Of a DNA stretch of 64,000 bases, positions 1 through 9,012 are shown one piece after another. Position numbers and translations under genes: made by a program. The notes under the pieces were generated by a model. That model had not been told where the DNA came from, did no database searches, and worked only from the letters and a program-made list of their open reading frames with translations. The first letter of the stretch is position 1. The number at the start of each line of letters is the position of its first letter. Source of the DNA: Seinonella peptonophila (GTDB lineage Bacteria; Bacillota; Bacilli; Thermoactinomycetales; Thermoactinomycetaceae); the NCBI RefSeq assembly GCF_900129355.1, contig NZ_FQVL01000004.1, positions 124,001 to 188,000 on the forward strand, given 5' to 3'.

Positions 1-207
1 GTGTTGTAGGGTGTTGTGCCCCTTGTTTAGACGTTGTGGCACAGCCCGTCATGATGAGGAAAAGTGAGCAGAAGAGCAATGAATATATCTTTAGTTGCTT
101 AATCAATGTAGATACCTCCATCTTTTGTTTTTTGTAGTATGGTTTTAGGAGGTTATCTTTATACATCTATGTTATTATTACATGTTTTTATCTATATAGA
201 ACGAGGA

Positions 208-241
208 AGCCCGCCCTCGTCTGTGAAGACGAAGACGGGCT
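208..241 (-). terminator. Hairpin terminator of the GC-rich membrane protein gene
   Basis: Two 15-nt arms (208-222 and 227-241) pair around a GTGA loop, with two G-U pairs in RNA. It lies 44 bp past the stop codon of the minus-strand gene at 285-1274. It is GC-rich like that gene and unlike the surrounding DNA. Bases 1-207 hold no gene I can support. Confidence 0.7.
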
Positions 242-284
242 CCTTCTTGTGGGAGAAGACAGCCTCTGGATGAGGCGTCTCAGG

Positions 285-1274
285 TCACTGCGACGGCTGA
301 CGGAACGCCGTGTCCACTCGCTGGAAGCCGTTGTGCAGCTCCTGCTCCAGAACTCGCGCGAACTCGACGGGCGAGCAGCGGCGCACGAGCTTGCAGAACG
401 TCAGTTCGTACAACGTGATGGCGCACAGTCCCATCGTGGTCCCGACGAGCGCCGAAGGGTTGACGACCAGGAAGTAGAAGAGCATGAAGCCCGTCATGGC
501 CACCATCCCGCCGACGAGTCCGGCCCAGAGCGGGATGAGCGACTTGGCGTTCTCCGACTTGAGCCACAGCAGGAAAGCCAGCATGAGCACGCCGACGATG
601 GCGCCGTGGATGAAGTGGAGTCCCAGCTCCGGGTAAAGCATCCGGATGTACTCGGTGGGGTAGCCGGACGAGTCGATCCGGGTGGTGACGACCGTCTGCT
701 TGGCGATCAGGATGGCGATCCCGATGACGCTGATGAGTGTGCTGCCGAGCATGAAGTCGAGCCAGTCGAGCTTCTTCTTCGCGCGGCTGACCACGCAGAA
801 GAGGAACATCATGCCGCCGGCGAAGAGGGGCAGCATGATGATTCGCCCGGTCGGGCTGACCTCGGGGACGGCGTGGAGCATCGCGTAGAAGAGCATGGCG
901 ATGAATCGAGAGCCCGCTGCTGCGAAGGCGCCGATGGCGAACCCGACGATCGCGATGATGGCCGGCGCCCTCCAGGTGTGCTTCTTGGTCGACGTCTCCT
1001 CGGACCACTGACCGACCATGAGCGGCTGCTGGTCGTCCGTGTCGTGCTGGCTGCCTTCCGAGGGCTGCTCGTCCGGCGCCTTCTGAACCGGCGGCACCTT
1101 GACGTGCTCCCAGTCGTCCGAACCGATCTGCTCGTTCTGAACGTCCGGGTCGTGCTGACCGCGTCGATCGGCCGAGGACTGAGCATCCTTGCCGAGCTTG
1201 ACTCCCGTCTCGGGTTGCGGGGAGCCGATGGGCTCGTGATGGGGCGTCTCCGGCGTCAGTTTGTCGTTGCTCAC
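285..1274 (-). CDS. Multi-pass membrane protein of unknown function, GC-rich
   Basis: I do not recognise the family. The first 95 or so residues are hydrophilic and rich in Asp, Gln, Pro and Lys, and should be unstructured. They are followed by about six predicted membrane helices (first near residues 104-121, last near 273-292) and a short charged tail. I chose the GTG at 1274 because an AAGGGAG ribosome binding site lies 7 nt upstream; a longer frame opens with TTG at 1334 but has no binding site. The gene is alone, with its own terminator, and is far richer in G+C than the genes to its right, which suggests transfer. Just upstream, a hairpin with CCTAGG arms holds an AGGAGG sequence in its loop (about 1343-1372), a possible leader structure. 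The function is open; the gene call is firm because codon use, binding site and terminator agree. Confidence 0.75.
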   Translation of the reverse strand: MSNDKLTPETPHHEPIGSPQPETGVKLGKDAQSSADRRGQHDPDVQNEQIGSDDWEHVKVPPVQKAPDEQPSEGSQHDTDDQQPLMVGQWSEETSTKKHTWRAPAIIAIVGFAIGAFAAAGSRFIAMLFYAMLHAVPEVSPTGRIIMLPLFAGGMMFLFCVVSRAKKKLDWLDFMLGSTLISVIGIAILIAKQTVVTTRIDSSGYPTEYIRMLYPELGLHFIHGAIVGVLMLAFLLWLKSENAKSLIPLWAGLVGGMVAMTGFMLFYFLVVNPSALVGTTMGLCAITLYELTFCKLVRRCSPVEFARVLEQELHNGFQRVDTAFRQPSQ

Positions 1275-1474
1275 TGTTTTTCTCCCTTGAGAGTGGTGCA
1301 TCTGCACCTCGTTCCGAAACGTTTCCTCGATCAATTCGAGTTCCTAGGTAATACCTCCTATGCCTAGGGAATAAATCGTTGTGCTGTACCATTAGGATAA
1401 CATAATTGTGATTGTTATGCGTATGTTTGAATTTATTCAACTCAGGAATTTATTTGCGTATAGACTGTAAAACA

Positions 1475-1551
1475 CAAAACGCGACAGCCACACATCCTGC
1501 AAGCCCAGATCAGAACGTCGCCGTACGATCTTGTAACTTTGTCTACAAACT
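1475..1551 (+). repeat. 3'-tail fragment of the terminator-associated repeat, type A
   Basis: This matches the last 75 or so bases of the full type A copies at 3561-3857 and 36450-36712: the AACGCGACAGCC block, then GCAAGCCC, GTCGCCG and the terminal TTTGTCTACAAACT. It points towards the hairpin at 1555-1577, on whose other side a full type B copy sits in opposite orientation. Confidence 0.7.
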
Positions 1552-1577
1552 AAACCCACCTCCATAGCAGAGGTGGG

Positions 1578-1922
1578 CATTGTAGATAAAGTGATGTTTC
1601 CATCATATTTCACGCTTCGCCTTCATTTCAGGATGCGTTGATGTCTTCAAGGCACCACGTCTGCCTGCTCAGGACGGTATCAACTCGGCTATCGCGTCAT
1701 AGTGAGACTTTGCAGCGATAGCTGCTTAGCAAAACTTGTGCACAGAGTGTGCAGACCGTGCTACCACCTCCTACTCTTCACTACACTTAACAAGGCTTTG
1801 TAGTGCCAAGTAAAATGCGGGTTAAGGAGCATTTTCCGTCCGCAGCGAAATCACGATTTCTCCTTCTTCAGCCCAATTGTATGCCCTCTCCTTTTAATCA
1901 ATTGGGTTTTTCATCAGTCTGA
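1578..1922 (-). repeat. Terminator-associated repeat, type B, full copy
   Basis: Read on the minus strand it starts with GTCAGACTGATGAAAAACCC and ends with TTTATCTACAATG, the same ends as the other copies. The interior shares blocks with 27900-28175 and 59468-59765, for example GATAGCCGAGTTGATACCG. It is flanked by two related hairpins, 1555-1577 and 1923-1944; the latter is the terminator of the GH16 gene. No reading frame in it looks real. Confidence 0.75.
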
Positions 1923-1960
1923 CCACCTCTATCATAGAAGTTGGGTTTAATGTGTAAGCA

Positions 1961-3016
1961 TTATTGTTTGCCTTCATATTCCCAGCCAGCGACCCAGCTG
2001 ATCCAGATAGTTGCTTTTGAATTTGGCTCTGCAACTGAACTTGGGTCAAGAGAGCTTTCCGATTGGATGATCCAAGACATGGGTTCATCTGGAATATTAT
2101 TTGTCGATTCTGTTTTACCAGAACCAGATTGTTTCACTTCTTTTCCATCAAGGTAGAATTTGATTTTACCTGGTGTCCATTCTGTTACGGCAGTGTGCCA
2201 TTGATCAAATGAGGCTCCTGTTTCATAACTATCCTGCTGTCCACCACCTTTTGGATGAACAAATCCAGCGATTTTCTTATCTAGCTCTAATTCAGGGAAA
2301 TCGATTTCACACCCCTTACATTTTTCCTCATTATCTGCCCAAAGGAGCCAAGCCAGTTTATATCCAGGGGTTTTGGTTGTTTTAAAACGGATGGCGTAGC
2401 GACCATATTTTTTCCCTGCCATTTTTTTTGGAATCATCGCTGCTACGTGGTTTTTCTGACCATCGTTAAACATATCAATTTTCATGACACCGTCTCCATT
2501 CTCTTTCACAATGGAAACCGTTTTTTCTGGATCATAGACTCCACCAAATTTATACTTTTGACCAGTAGGACATCGATTTGAACCTTTGTTACATAACCCA
2601 GCAGTGTCATCGTAAGTATTGGGATAAGCACCCCAGTTACTTTGCGTTGGTTCAGGTAGCCCTTGACAGCCCTCTTCCTTACAATCTTTAAAAGAGCCTT
2701 TAGGCAACGTGACCCCTTCAAAATCGTCGCTGAAGACTTGCTTCCATCCAGGTAGATCCCCTTTTGGCATGTTAGCGTCATTGTTTGGTACATTTGTTTC
2801 ATTTTCACCACTTGGCTGTTGATCCTCATTAGATTGGTTATTTGGGGGATTATCTGATGAATTTTCTGGGTTATCTTGGGAGATAATTTCCTGCTCGGGA
2901 TCAATATACGGATACCATTTCCAGCTATGGAGAGTCTCTCCTTTTACTGCAAAACTGTACATGGGAATGACAGATAGAACAAGAGCGATGGCAATGATGA
3001 GAAAAGGTTTTTTCAT
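1961..3016 (-). CDS. Secreted glycoside hydrolase family 16 protein
   Basis: This is a probable extracellular endo-beta-glucanase-type enzyme. Residues 1-23 are a signal peptide (Lys-Lys then a hydrophobic run ending SFA). Residues 40-85 are an Asn/Pro/Ser/Glu-rich linker. Residues 88-351 form a GH16-like jelly-roll with the catalytic motif E-I-D-F-P-E at 237-242, where the two Glu residues would be nucleophile and acid/base. This fits the family consensus E-x-D-x-x-E. Four Cys residues near 112-150 and two at 233 and 236 could form disulphides. The substrate (laminarin, lichenan or other) cannot be decided from sequence. The ATG follows a GAGTGAG-like binding site. Its terminator (1923-1944) is where a repeat element lies. 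Confidence 0.85.
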   Translation of the reverse strand: MKKPFLIIAIALVLSVIPMYSFAVKGETLHSWKWYPYIDPEQEIISQDNPENSSDNPPNNQSNEDQQPSGENETNVPNNDANMPKGDLPGWKQVFSDDFEGVTLPKGSFKDCKEEGCQGLPEPTQSNWGAYPNTYDDTAGLCNKGSNRCPTGQKYKFGGVYDPEKTVSIVKENGDGVMKIDMFNDGQKNHVAAMIPKKMAGKKYGRYAIRFKTTKTPGYKLAWLLWADNEEKCKGCEIDFPELELDKKIAGFVHPKGGGQQDSYETGASFDQWHTAVTEWTPGKIKFYLDGKEVKQSGSGKTESTNNIPDEPMSWIIQSESSLDPSSVAEPNSKATIWISWVAGWEYEGKQ

Positions 3017-3199
3017 CTACTCACTCCTATAAAAATATTTAGACTTAAAAGCAACTTACAAACATTATACTAATATAAAATCGATATTCAAAGAAATGTT
3101 TGATGTTTATATATATAATATATAGTAATCATTATTAGATTTACTTATTGTGTGATTTTATTAAATCGATATTGATCCGGATGAACTAATCTTCATTTA

Positions 3200-3508
3200 G
3201 TTTCTAACCCTCCAAAGAAAGATAGTACGGGTTGTTTAGATTGTTCGAGTTTTGTTAAATGGCTCTATAAAAATATCTAAATATTCAGTCTTCAGAGACA
3301 ACTTTTCAGCAAATTCATAAAGGAAGAAGATCGCTGGAAAGGTGCAAAGGTTAATAAAGATTTATTGAAGAAGTTGAAAAAAGTTGATCTCAACTTCTTG
3401 TATGCTGGCAACAGCCATGTAGGAATGTATATGGGTGGAGGGAAAATTGTTCACAATTCCAATCCTAAACGTGATGAGAATATATTCGAACTACAAGGTT
3501 ATGCCTAA
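3200..3508 (+). pseudogene. Frameshifted NlpC/P60 peptidase remnant
   Basis: In one frame the region reads a catalytic-Cys motif, LDCSSFVKWLY, then hits TAA near 3283. In another frame it continues with KVDLNFLYAGNSHVGMYMGG, the catalytic-His part of the same fold, and stops at 3508. Together they cover the core of an NlpC/P60 cell-wall endopeptidase (Cys motif D-C-S-x-F, His motif S-H-V-G-x-Y). No start codon or full N-terminal part remains. The active-site residues are intact but lie in different frames, so this is a decayed gene. A sequencing error is the only alternative. Confidence 0.7.
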
Positions 3509-3560
3509 ATCTAAGGAATCAAATGCATCGTAAAGTAAAGGCTAGGGGTGGTACCTAGCC

Positions 3561-3857
3561 TTCGTTTGTAGACAAAGTCATATAATGGCTCATGCTCGGG
3601 GTTCTCGGCGACGCTCCGACCCGGGTTTGCAAAGATGTGGGTCTATCCGCGTTCTGTCAGCTTTCGCGGCCGGGCAGCCGGGTGACGAATTGTTCACTAG
3701 CAAAACTCGCCTCTTTCGGCATCCGCCTGCGGAGACTCGAACAGTTTGCCCGAAAGGAAAATGCCGCTTCAGCTGCCATTCCGCTAAGTTGCGCCCGAAA
3801 TGGAACTTTGCCAATCACCTCTCCACTCGCTCAACTAGGTTTTTCTTCAGTCTGACA
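3561..3857 (-). repeat. Terminator-associated repeat, type A, full copy
   Basis: On the minus strand it runs from GTCAGACTGAAGAAAAACCT to GACTTTGTCTACAAAC. It is highly similar to 36450-36712, with blocks such as AACTGTTCGAGTCTCCGCAG and CGAAAGCTGACAGAACGCGG. It lies between two related hairpins with GGCTAGG arms, 3540-3560 and 3858-3874. The second overlaps the stop of the neighbouring gene and is its terminator. Open frames across it are repeat shadows. Confidence 0.8.
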
Positions 3858-5900
3858 CTAGGAGCGATCCCTAGCCTTTTTAATGGCTTTATGTTCACTT
3901 TTGGTAGATACGTTTAAATATCGGTTTATTGCCCAGATACTAATCAATGAAAGACCAATAAACATAAATAGCCCTACCCAATGAACTCCCAGCCATTTGG
4001 GACTGGGTACATCTTCAAAGATCATTTGAAATAGACTGCTAAAGAGCATAACCGGAAAACCGAAGATCGTAATCAACACGATTAAACGATTACTTTTCAT
4101 ATTTGTATGATTTTCTACCATTTGTTCTAATTCACTAACCGTATCGTACAGCTCGTTTAACTGTGTTTGAATCGCCCAACGCTTTTCAATCGTATCTCGG
4201 AAAAGCTGTAAGTAGTAGTCGTTAGAAGAGAACATAGTGGTTAAGATGGTGTGACGAATTTTGGTTTTATTTAGAGTTAGCCAGTTATTGATTTCGCGGA
4301 TTTTTGCGCTTGAAAGAGCTTGACCTTCAAATAACCAGTTTTGAACTTTGTTCATAATCATGATACATTCACGGTGAATTTCCTGAAAGGCAATAAAACG
4401 TTTTACAATTTTTTGCATCTCTTTTCGGTAGGTAGTTAGGTCAAGATTTTTATTGTTCCAATCATCTAGAATAAAGACTCCTTCAGGGTGGATGACAATA
4501 AAACCAGAAGGTATTTCTAGGAAATCAAAGGACTCTGGTGAAGGTAATGGATAAATAGGGGGGACTTGATCTTGATATTGTCCAGAAGCGCAGACTGCCA
4601 AATAACGTTGCATCGTTGGCGAAGTAACTAGGATTTGTTGTTGTCCTAGAGAGTTCCATTTTGCAGCAGTAAGGTATTTTTTGTTAGATAAGATGGGTTT
4701 GCATTCATAAATCCGACAAGGTGCTCCAATCGATCCATCATGAAAGAATGGATTTACTGTAATTGACTTTGCTGGATTGTAAAGTTCCCAGATCGCACCT
4801 ACGACATCGGACCATTCTAACTTTGAGCCAAATGTTCGTTCATCGATCATCTTTGGAGCTGTAATTGTATGATACGTATCCCATCGGTCATTCCAAGGTT
4901 GTGTGGCGATAAATCGATCAGGTGAAATCTTTACTTGTGGACGTGTCCCAAGCCATCGTTCATTTTCTAAATCCTCTAACATCTCCCATAAATCTCTTAG
5001 ATGAACTTTTAAACGAGCATCTACTTGAATGACAATATCTCTGCCTGTCCCTTTTAATTCTGGACGGTGGATAGCAAAAAATTGAAATCCAGATTGAAGC
5101 CAAGAATGTTCTTCTTCATGAATTAAGAAAGATTTTAGCAATCCAATGTAGGTGTTCTCTGTAATGATAAAAGCATTTACCAGCATTGTCTTTTCTGAAT
5201 CAATCATAGGTAATTCTAATTGAGTAATTGTTGCTTTTTTAAGTCGTAGTATATATTTTTGATATTCCATTTTTAAATAGGACAAAGCGCGGTTAAATTC
5301 ATCGATATGTTCCAGAAAAGGGAGGTTATAGGGAGGGACATTTTCAATTAGAAGAGAAACAGCTAAGGAGATACATGCTTTTAGCCCATCTAGGACATTG
5401 TTTGGATCTACGATTGTATCGATTTTACCATAACTGTCCATCTGCTCTTCAATGATATAAAAACTATGAGCTAGCGCGCTATGAAAACAACCCCAAGACT
5501 CAAAAGGTTTTCCTGTTGTTTTAACATCACCTAGTTCCCAGCGGATGGAGTAATCGATCCAATCATATGGAAAATCCTTAATGGGAATGCCTCGATGTCG
5601 ACAATAAAAAATAATAAAGGAGAGACAAGCATCAGGAGAGAGGTCTTCAAAGTAAAATTCATAATTCTTAATCGTAATATCTTCAAAGAAGAAGGATTCA
5701 TCGAGGTAATAGAGCATTTCCGAAGTAGATTCAAAAATATCTCCTTGAGCGTGTGTAATGAGTTGATCTGTATAGTAGGCAAGAACCTCATCCCCAAAAA
5801 AAACTTGATTTCTAGATTGAGGCATCTGCTTCGTTTCATAAAAGATATGAAGATGATTTAATTCATAATATAGTTCTTGAAGGCATTCGGTTAAATTCAT
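3858..5900 (-). CDS. Large uncharacterised protein with C-terminal membrane hairpin
   Basis: The protein has 680 residues and I cannot name its family. Residues 1 to about 590 are soluble and mixed alpha/beta with many aromatic residues. They are followed by a long helical stretch and two membrane helices near 612-632 and 644-664, ending in a Lys/Arg-rich tail. A long helix before two C-terminal membrane helices recalls CorA-type metal channels, but the diagnostic GMN loop is absent, so that is only a topological resemblance. I chose the ATG at 5900 (GAGGTG six bases upstream) over the frame start at 5954, which has no binding site. The last codons lie inside the terminator hairpin. It is transcribed alone, divergent from thyX. 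Confidence 0.75.
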   Translation of the reverse strand: MNLTECLQELYYELNHLHIFYETKQMPQSRNQVFFGDEVLAYYTDQLITHAQGDIFESTSEMLYYLDESFFFEDITIKNYEFYFEDLSPDACLSFIIFYCRHRGIPIKDFPYDWIDYSIRWELGDVKTTGKPFESWGCFHSALAHSFYIIEEQMDSYGKIDTIVDPNNVLDGLKACISLAVSLLIENVPPYNLPFLEHIDEFNRALSYLKMEYQKYILRLKKATITQLELPMIDSEKTMLVNAFIITENTYIGLLKSFLIHEEEHSWLQSGFQFFAIHRPELKGTGRDIVIQVDARLKVHLRDLWEMLEDLENERWLGTRPQVKISPDRFIATQPWNDRWDTYHTITAPKMIDERTFGSKLEWSDVVGAIWELYNPAKSITVNPFFHDGSIGAPCRIYECKPILSNKKYLTAAKWNSLGQQQILVTSPTMQRYLAVCASGQYQDQVPPIYPLPSPESFDFLEIPSGFIVIHPEGVFILDDWNNKNLDLTTYRKEMQKIVKRFIAFQEIHRECIMIMNKVQNWLFEGQALSSAKIREINNWLTLNKTKIRHTILTTMFSSNDYYLQLFRDTIEKRWAIQTQLNELYDTVSELEQMVENHTNMKSNRLIVLITIFGFPVMLFSSLFQMIFEDVPSPKWLGVHWVGLFMFIGLSLISIWAINRYLNVSTKSEHKAIKKARDRS

Positions 5901-6042
5901 GATGAACACCTCAAATCTGTTCGTCATGGAGAGAAGAAAAGAACATTGATACATCTATACCCATTCCCTACCCTAGACAAACTGTTTGAATATGCCCATA
6001 ATAAATTTAGCATTTGAATCCAAAAGATGGAGTGAGTGATTG

Positions 6043-6759
6043 ATGTCGTTTATACAGGTTTTGGATCAAGGTTATGTACGTTTAGTAGATAAGATGGGTT
6101 CAGATTTAACAGTTGTGAATGCAGCGAGGGTATCCTATGCGAAACAATCAAAAGAATTAACAGATCGAGATATTCGTTTGATTCGTTTTCTTGCTCGTGA
6201 AGGACATACTTCCCCTTTTCGTCATGCAGTCTTACAATTTGAAATCTACGCCCCACTCATGGTCGCACGTCAATGGTGGAAATATGTAGTCGGATCAGCT
6301 CATATGGAGGGGACAGGCGATAGTTTAGATGCTTGGAATGAATCAAGTCGACGTTATATTACGGAGGAACCAGTCTTCTATGTTCCAAGGAAAGATGAAT
6401 GGAGGAGTAAGCCGGACAATTCTAAGCAGGGTAGTGGTCAACCCATTGAGTGGGAAAAAGGTGAAGCATTTACAGCCTCATTGATGGAGTACATAGAACA
6501 AGGACTGGAGAAATATCAAGCTGCTTTAGATGCGGGGATCTGCGCTGAACAGGCTCGGCTTTTCTTGCCAGCGTATGGTCTTTATGTACGGTGGTATTGG
6601 ACTGCCTCACTTCAAGCAGTCTGTCATTTCCTCAGTCAGCGCTTGGAGCATGATGCACAAAAAGAAATACAACTCTATGCGAAGGCAATTTTACAATTAA
6701 GTGAAGCGCAATTCCCAAACGCCATTGCACAGTTTATCAAAAAAGAAGAGGTAAAATAA
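6043..6759 (+). CDS. thyX: Flavin-dependent thymidylate synthase ThyX
   Basis: It makes dTMP from dUMP using methylene-tetrahydrofolate, FAD and NADPH. Support: a 238-residue length, the N-terminal VNAARVSY block, the TSPFRHAVLQFE block, RQWWKY, and NESSRRYI, which is the end of the ThyX signature. The usual RHR triplet of R-H-R-x(7)-S is not seen: between RQWWKY and NESSRRY there are about 16 extra residues including AHMEGTGD, so the signature loop is a long variant. GGAG at 6029 serves either ATG 6043 or the in-frame TTG 6040. A ThyX enzyme instead of ThyA spares the folate pool. folD lies 9 kb away and is not in an operon with it. Confidence 0.93.
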   Translation: MSFIQVLDQGYVRLVDKMGSDLTVVNAARVSYAKQSKELTDRDIRLIRFLAREGHTSPFRHAVLQFEIYAPLMVARQWWKYVVGSAHMEGTGDSLDAWNESSRRYITEEPVFYVPRKDEWRSKPDNSKQGSGQPIEWEKGEAFTASLMEYIEQGLEKYQAALDAGICAEQARLFLPAYGLYVRWYWTASLQAVCHFLSQRLEHDAQKEIQLYAKAILQLSEAQFPNAIAQFIKKEEVK

Positions 6760-6788
6760 ACTCACCATTAGAGGTGAGCTTTATTTTT
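6757..6788. terminator. Bidirectional terminator between thyX and the DUF1294 gene
   Basis: CTCACC (6761-6766) pairs with GGTGAG (6773-6778), followed by TTTATTTTTT on the plus strand and preceded by an A-rich stretch. It therefore serves both convergent genes. Confidence 0.75.
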
Positions 6789-7080
6789 TAAACTGAACCA
6801 GTATTGATAACCATTCCATAGGATTATAGTAGATCATCGGATACAGTAAGATCATGTTAAGTAGAATCAAAAAAGGGATGCCAATAACAAAAGTCCAATG
6901 TTTGGTTTTGTGACGAACCAAGCGCATTCCAGCAAAAAGACCAACGGCTCCACCGATCAGAGCGATCATAAAAAGTCGCTTTTCTGGAACTCGCCATTTT
7001 TGGTTTTTTGCTTGACGCTTATCATAGACCATCATAAAAAAAGCAATTAAGTTTATTATGATTAAATAGATAATCATCAT
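6781..7080 (-). CDS. DUF1294 small membrane protein
   Basis: This 99-residue protein has about three membrane helices and the DUF1294 signature: YDKRQAKNQKWRVPE, then LFMIALIGGAVGLFAGM, then RHKTKHWTFVIGIP. The family is widespread in bacteria and its function is unknown. Its ATG overlaps the end of the upstream DUF456 gene by 4 bp, so the two are translationally coupled. It lies at the end of a two-gene operon. Confidence 0.88.
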   Translation of the reverse strand: MMIIYLIIINLIAFFMMVYDKRQAKNQKWRVPEKRLFMIALIGGAVGLFAGMRLVRHKTKHWTFVIGIPFLILLNMILLYPMIYYNPMEWLSILVQFKK

Positions 7081-7583
7081 GCCACCAAATAGAAGAACCA
7101 GGCTTTCGCCAAAGTTAAGAGAATAAGTTTGACAACAATGTTACTGATAAATCCAACCACTGTACCAGCAGCTACTTTTGCTGCTGTCTGGACGGGTTTT
7201 TTATAGTAGATTTCAAGTGCGAAGACAGTAATAAAGGGACCTAACAATACACCAAAAGGCATCCAAAAGAAAAAGATAATCCCTAATGGTGCTGCAACAA
7301 GCGTTCCTTTAGAGCCGCCTAATTTTTTTGCTGCAAAGCCAGCCGATAACCAATCGAGCGACATCATGGCAAGCACAAGTCCAATCATTAATAACCAAAA
7401 CCACCAACCAAGTGGTTCACTGTCGATTAGAAAATGATAGACAAGGAAACCGGCCATCATCAAAGGAGCATCAGGTATACCAGGAACGACAAGTCCAAGG
7501 TAAGATAAACAAAATAGCAGGATAACGATACCCCACCAAAGCACACTCCAATCAAAGGAAAAGAAACCAAAATCAACGGGCAT
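7077..7583 (-). CDS. DUF456 membrane protein
   Basis: 168 residues with four to five membrane helices. The family marks are the LGLVVPGIPDAPLMMAG block in the first third, KKLGGSKGTLVAAPLG in the middle, and a Gly-rich GPFITVFALEI segment. DUF456 proteins are of unknown function; some relatives are annotated only as membrane proteins. It starts with ATG after a GGAGAG binding site (about 7592-7597) and overlaps the downstream DUF1294 gene by 4 bp. Confidence 0.85.
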   Translation of the reverse strand: MPVDFGFFSFDWSVLWWGIVILLFCLSYLGLVVPGIPDAPLMMAGFLVYHFLIDSEPLGWWFWLLMIGLVLAMMSLDWLSAGFAAKKLGGSKGTLVAAPLGIIFFFWMPFGVLLGPFITVFALEIYYKKPVQTAAKVAAGTVVGFISNIVVKLILLTLAKAWFFYLVA

Positions 7584-7663
7584 TCATTTTTCTCCTCTCC
7601 TGAAGAACCTAATTCAAATGATAGTAGAAGTCTATACAAAAGTCTACTTGGTCTTATATGGTG

Positions 7664-8830
7664 CTAGTGAGTTGATCTCGTCTCATCAAGATGAGGGAAT
7701 TTTAAGAGCCACCGTTGGAGGGTATGGTAAGCATGAGAACGAGGAGTTAGCCATTGTTTGAGGGAAAAGAGTTTACGGAGAAGAAGTTGTAGGTTATTCA
7801 ATAGGTGGTATTCTTTTGACCATTTCTCATTTTGAAATAGCTTATATTCTATTTCTTGATAGAGGTTTTCAATGGTGATGGATCTTCGTTTTGCTTCATC
7901 CGCAGAGAAGGGATAGAGTTGACAGAATTCGTTAACTAAAAAATCTACATAAAATTGATCCCCATGATGCGAGGAGATTTGTAAGTAACGAATCATATCG
8001 ATTTTCTTGTCCAGAAAGCTCCATTTAAACGCTTGTTGATATTCAGCTCCTTGATCTAACAAAGAGAAGTAAATCTTAGTCCACTCTAATGATGAAAAAT
8101 GACATGAGAGGAAGATCTGAATTCGGATCCTTGTCAGGAGAAGGTTCCAAGATTCTATTTCTAGTTGTAAAAGTTGATCTTGTGAGCTGTGAAACCAAGT
8201 GATGAATTCTTTAGGTGAATGAAGTGAAAAGTTGTGTTTGATTTGTAACTGTTGAAAGAGATTATATGAAGGGAAATAATGGTACCATTCACTTAACTGA
8301 TTTTTGAGCGGAGATTGATCAGGGATCAAAGGAAGAAGATAGGAAATGAAATATAAAAATTGTTGAACCATTTGTACTTGTTCGTATCGTACTCTCCAAT
8401 GCGGGGCAAGTTTTCTTTTTTTTGTGTTCAACATTTTTTGTATAGATAGATCCCACTGTTTAAGTTCACGTGGCAAGTGCTTAAAAAGAGAAAAAAATTC
8501 ATGCACACGTTGTTGTGGGTTGATCCAACGATAAGTAGCTGGTGTGATGGGATGGCAGAGGATTAATAAGGTTGAGAAAGAGAGCATTTTTTCACTGATT
8601 TCAATAGGCGAAAAGATATGAAGCTGCCTGGTTTGTTGAATCGTATCATGACATACTTTAATCCAGTATAGCCATCTCAGATCATCTGAGTGAAATTTGA
8701 TCCGATTGAGCAAAAATTCAATCAGTAGATTCCATTTACTTTTATTTTTCGGAAAGGAATTTATATCATTATCATTTAACCAATCGCTTATGGCTGTGGG
8801 AGAAGACTGTTTTATCAATTGATCAATCAT
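7664..8830 (-). CDS. Uncharacterised 388-residue protein
   Basis: I do not recognise a family. The protein is hydrophilic, helical, rich in Leu, Trp, His, Tyr and Gln, and lacks a signal peptide or membrane helices. No catalytic motif is apparent. The pattern of amphipathic helices with recurring L-x(2)-W/L spacing suggests an alpha-solenoid or all-helical scaffold, which is inference. It is a single-gene unit; the ATG at 8830 follows a GGGGGTTTCT binding site. The gap 8831-9012 to the next gene holds no further gene. Confidence 0.7.
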   Translation of the reverse strand: MIDQLIKQSSPTAISDWLNDNDINSFPKNKSKWNLLIEFLLNRIKFHSDDLRWLYWIKVCHDTIQQTRQLHIFSPIEISEKMLSFSTLLILCHPITPATYRWINPQQRVHEFFSLFKHLPRELKQWDLSIQKMLNTKKRKLAPHWRVRYEQVQMVQQFLYFISYLLPLIPDQSPLKNQLSEWYHYFPSYNLFQQLQIKHNFSLHSPKEFITWFHSSQDQLLQLEIESWNLLLTRIRIQIFLSCHFSSLEWTKIYFSLLDQGAEYQQAFKWSFLDKKIDMIRYLQISSHHGDQFYVDFLVNEFCQLYPFSADEAKRRSITIENLYQEIEYKLFQNEKWSKEYHLLNNLQLLLRKLFSLKQWLTPRSHAYHTLQRWLLKFPHLDETRSTH

Positions 8831-9012
8831 AGAAACCCCCTGTTGATCAAATAATTATTTTTCTTTTATTTTCCTTTTTAGCAGGATATTGGAGATTGAT
8901 ATTGAAATAATTTACAGTAAAGTAATACAAATTCCGGATACATACCGGGTCTAATTAATCGGATAAGCTATCATCACTCTCTCGATAGCAAGTCTGACTT
9001 TGGGGTGATCTT

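Noticed and set aside
249-1440. Long open frames on both strands over the GC-rich gene (372, 386 and 125 codons)
   Set aside because: They are shadows caused by high G+C; only the 285-1274 frame has a binding site, start, membrane pattern and terminator.
3585-3917. Frames of 74-110 codons in the repeat at 3561-3857
   Set aside because: The same shadow frames appear in other copies with changed reading frames, so they are not protein-coding.
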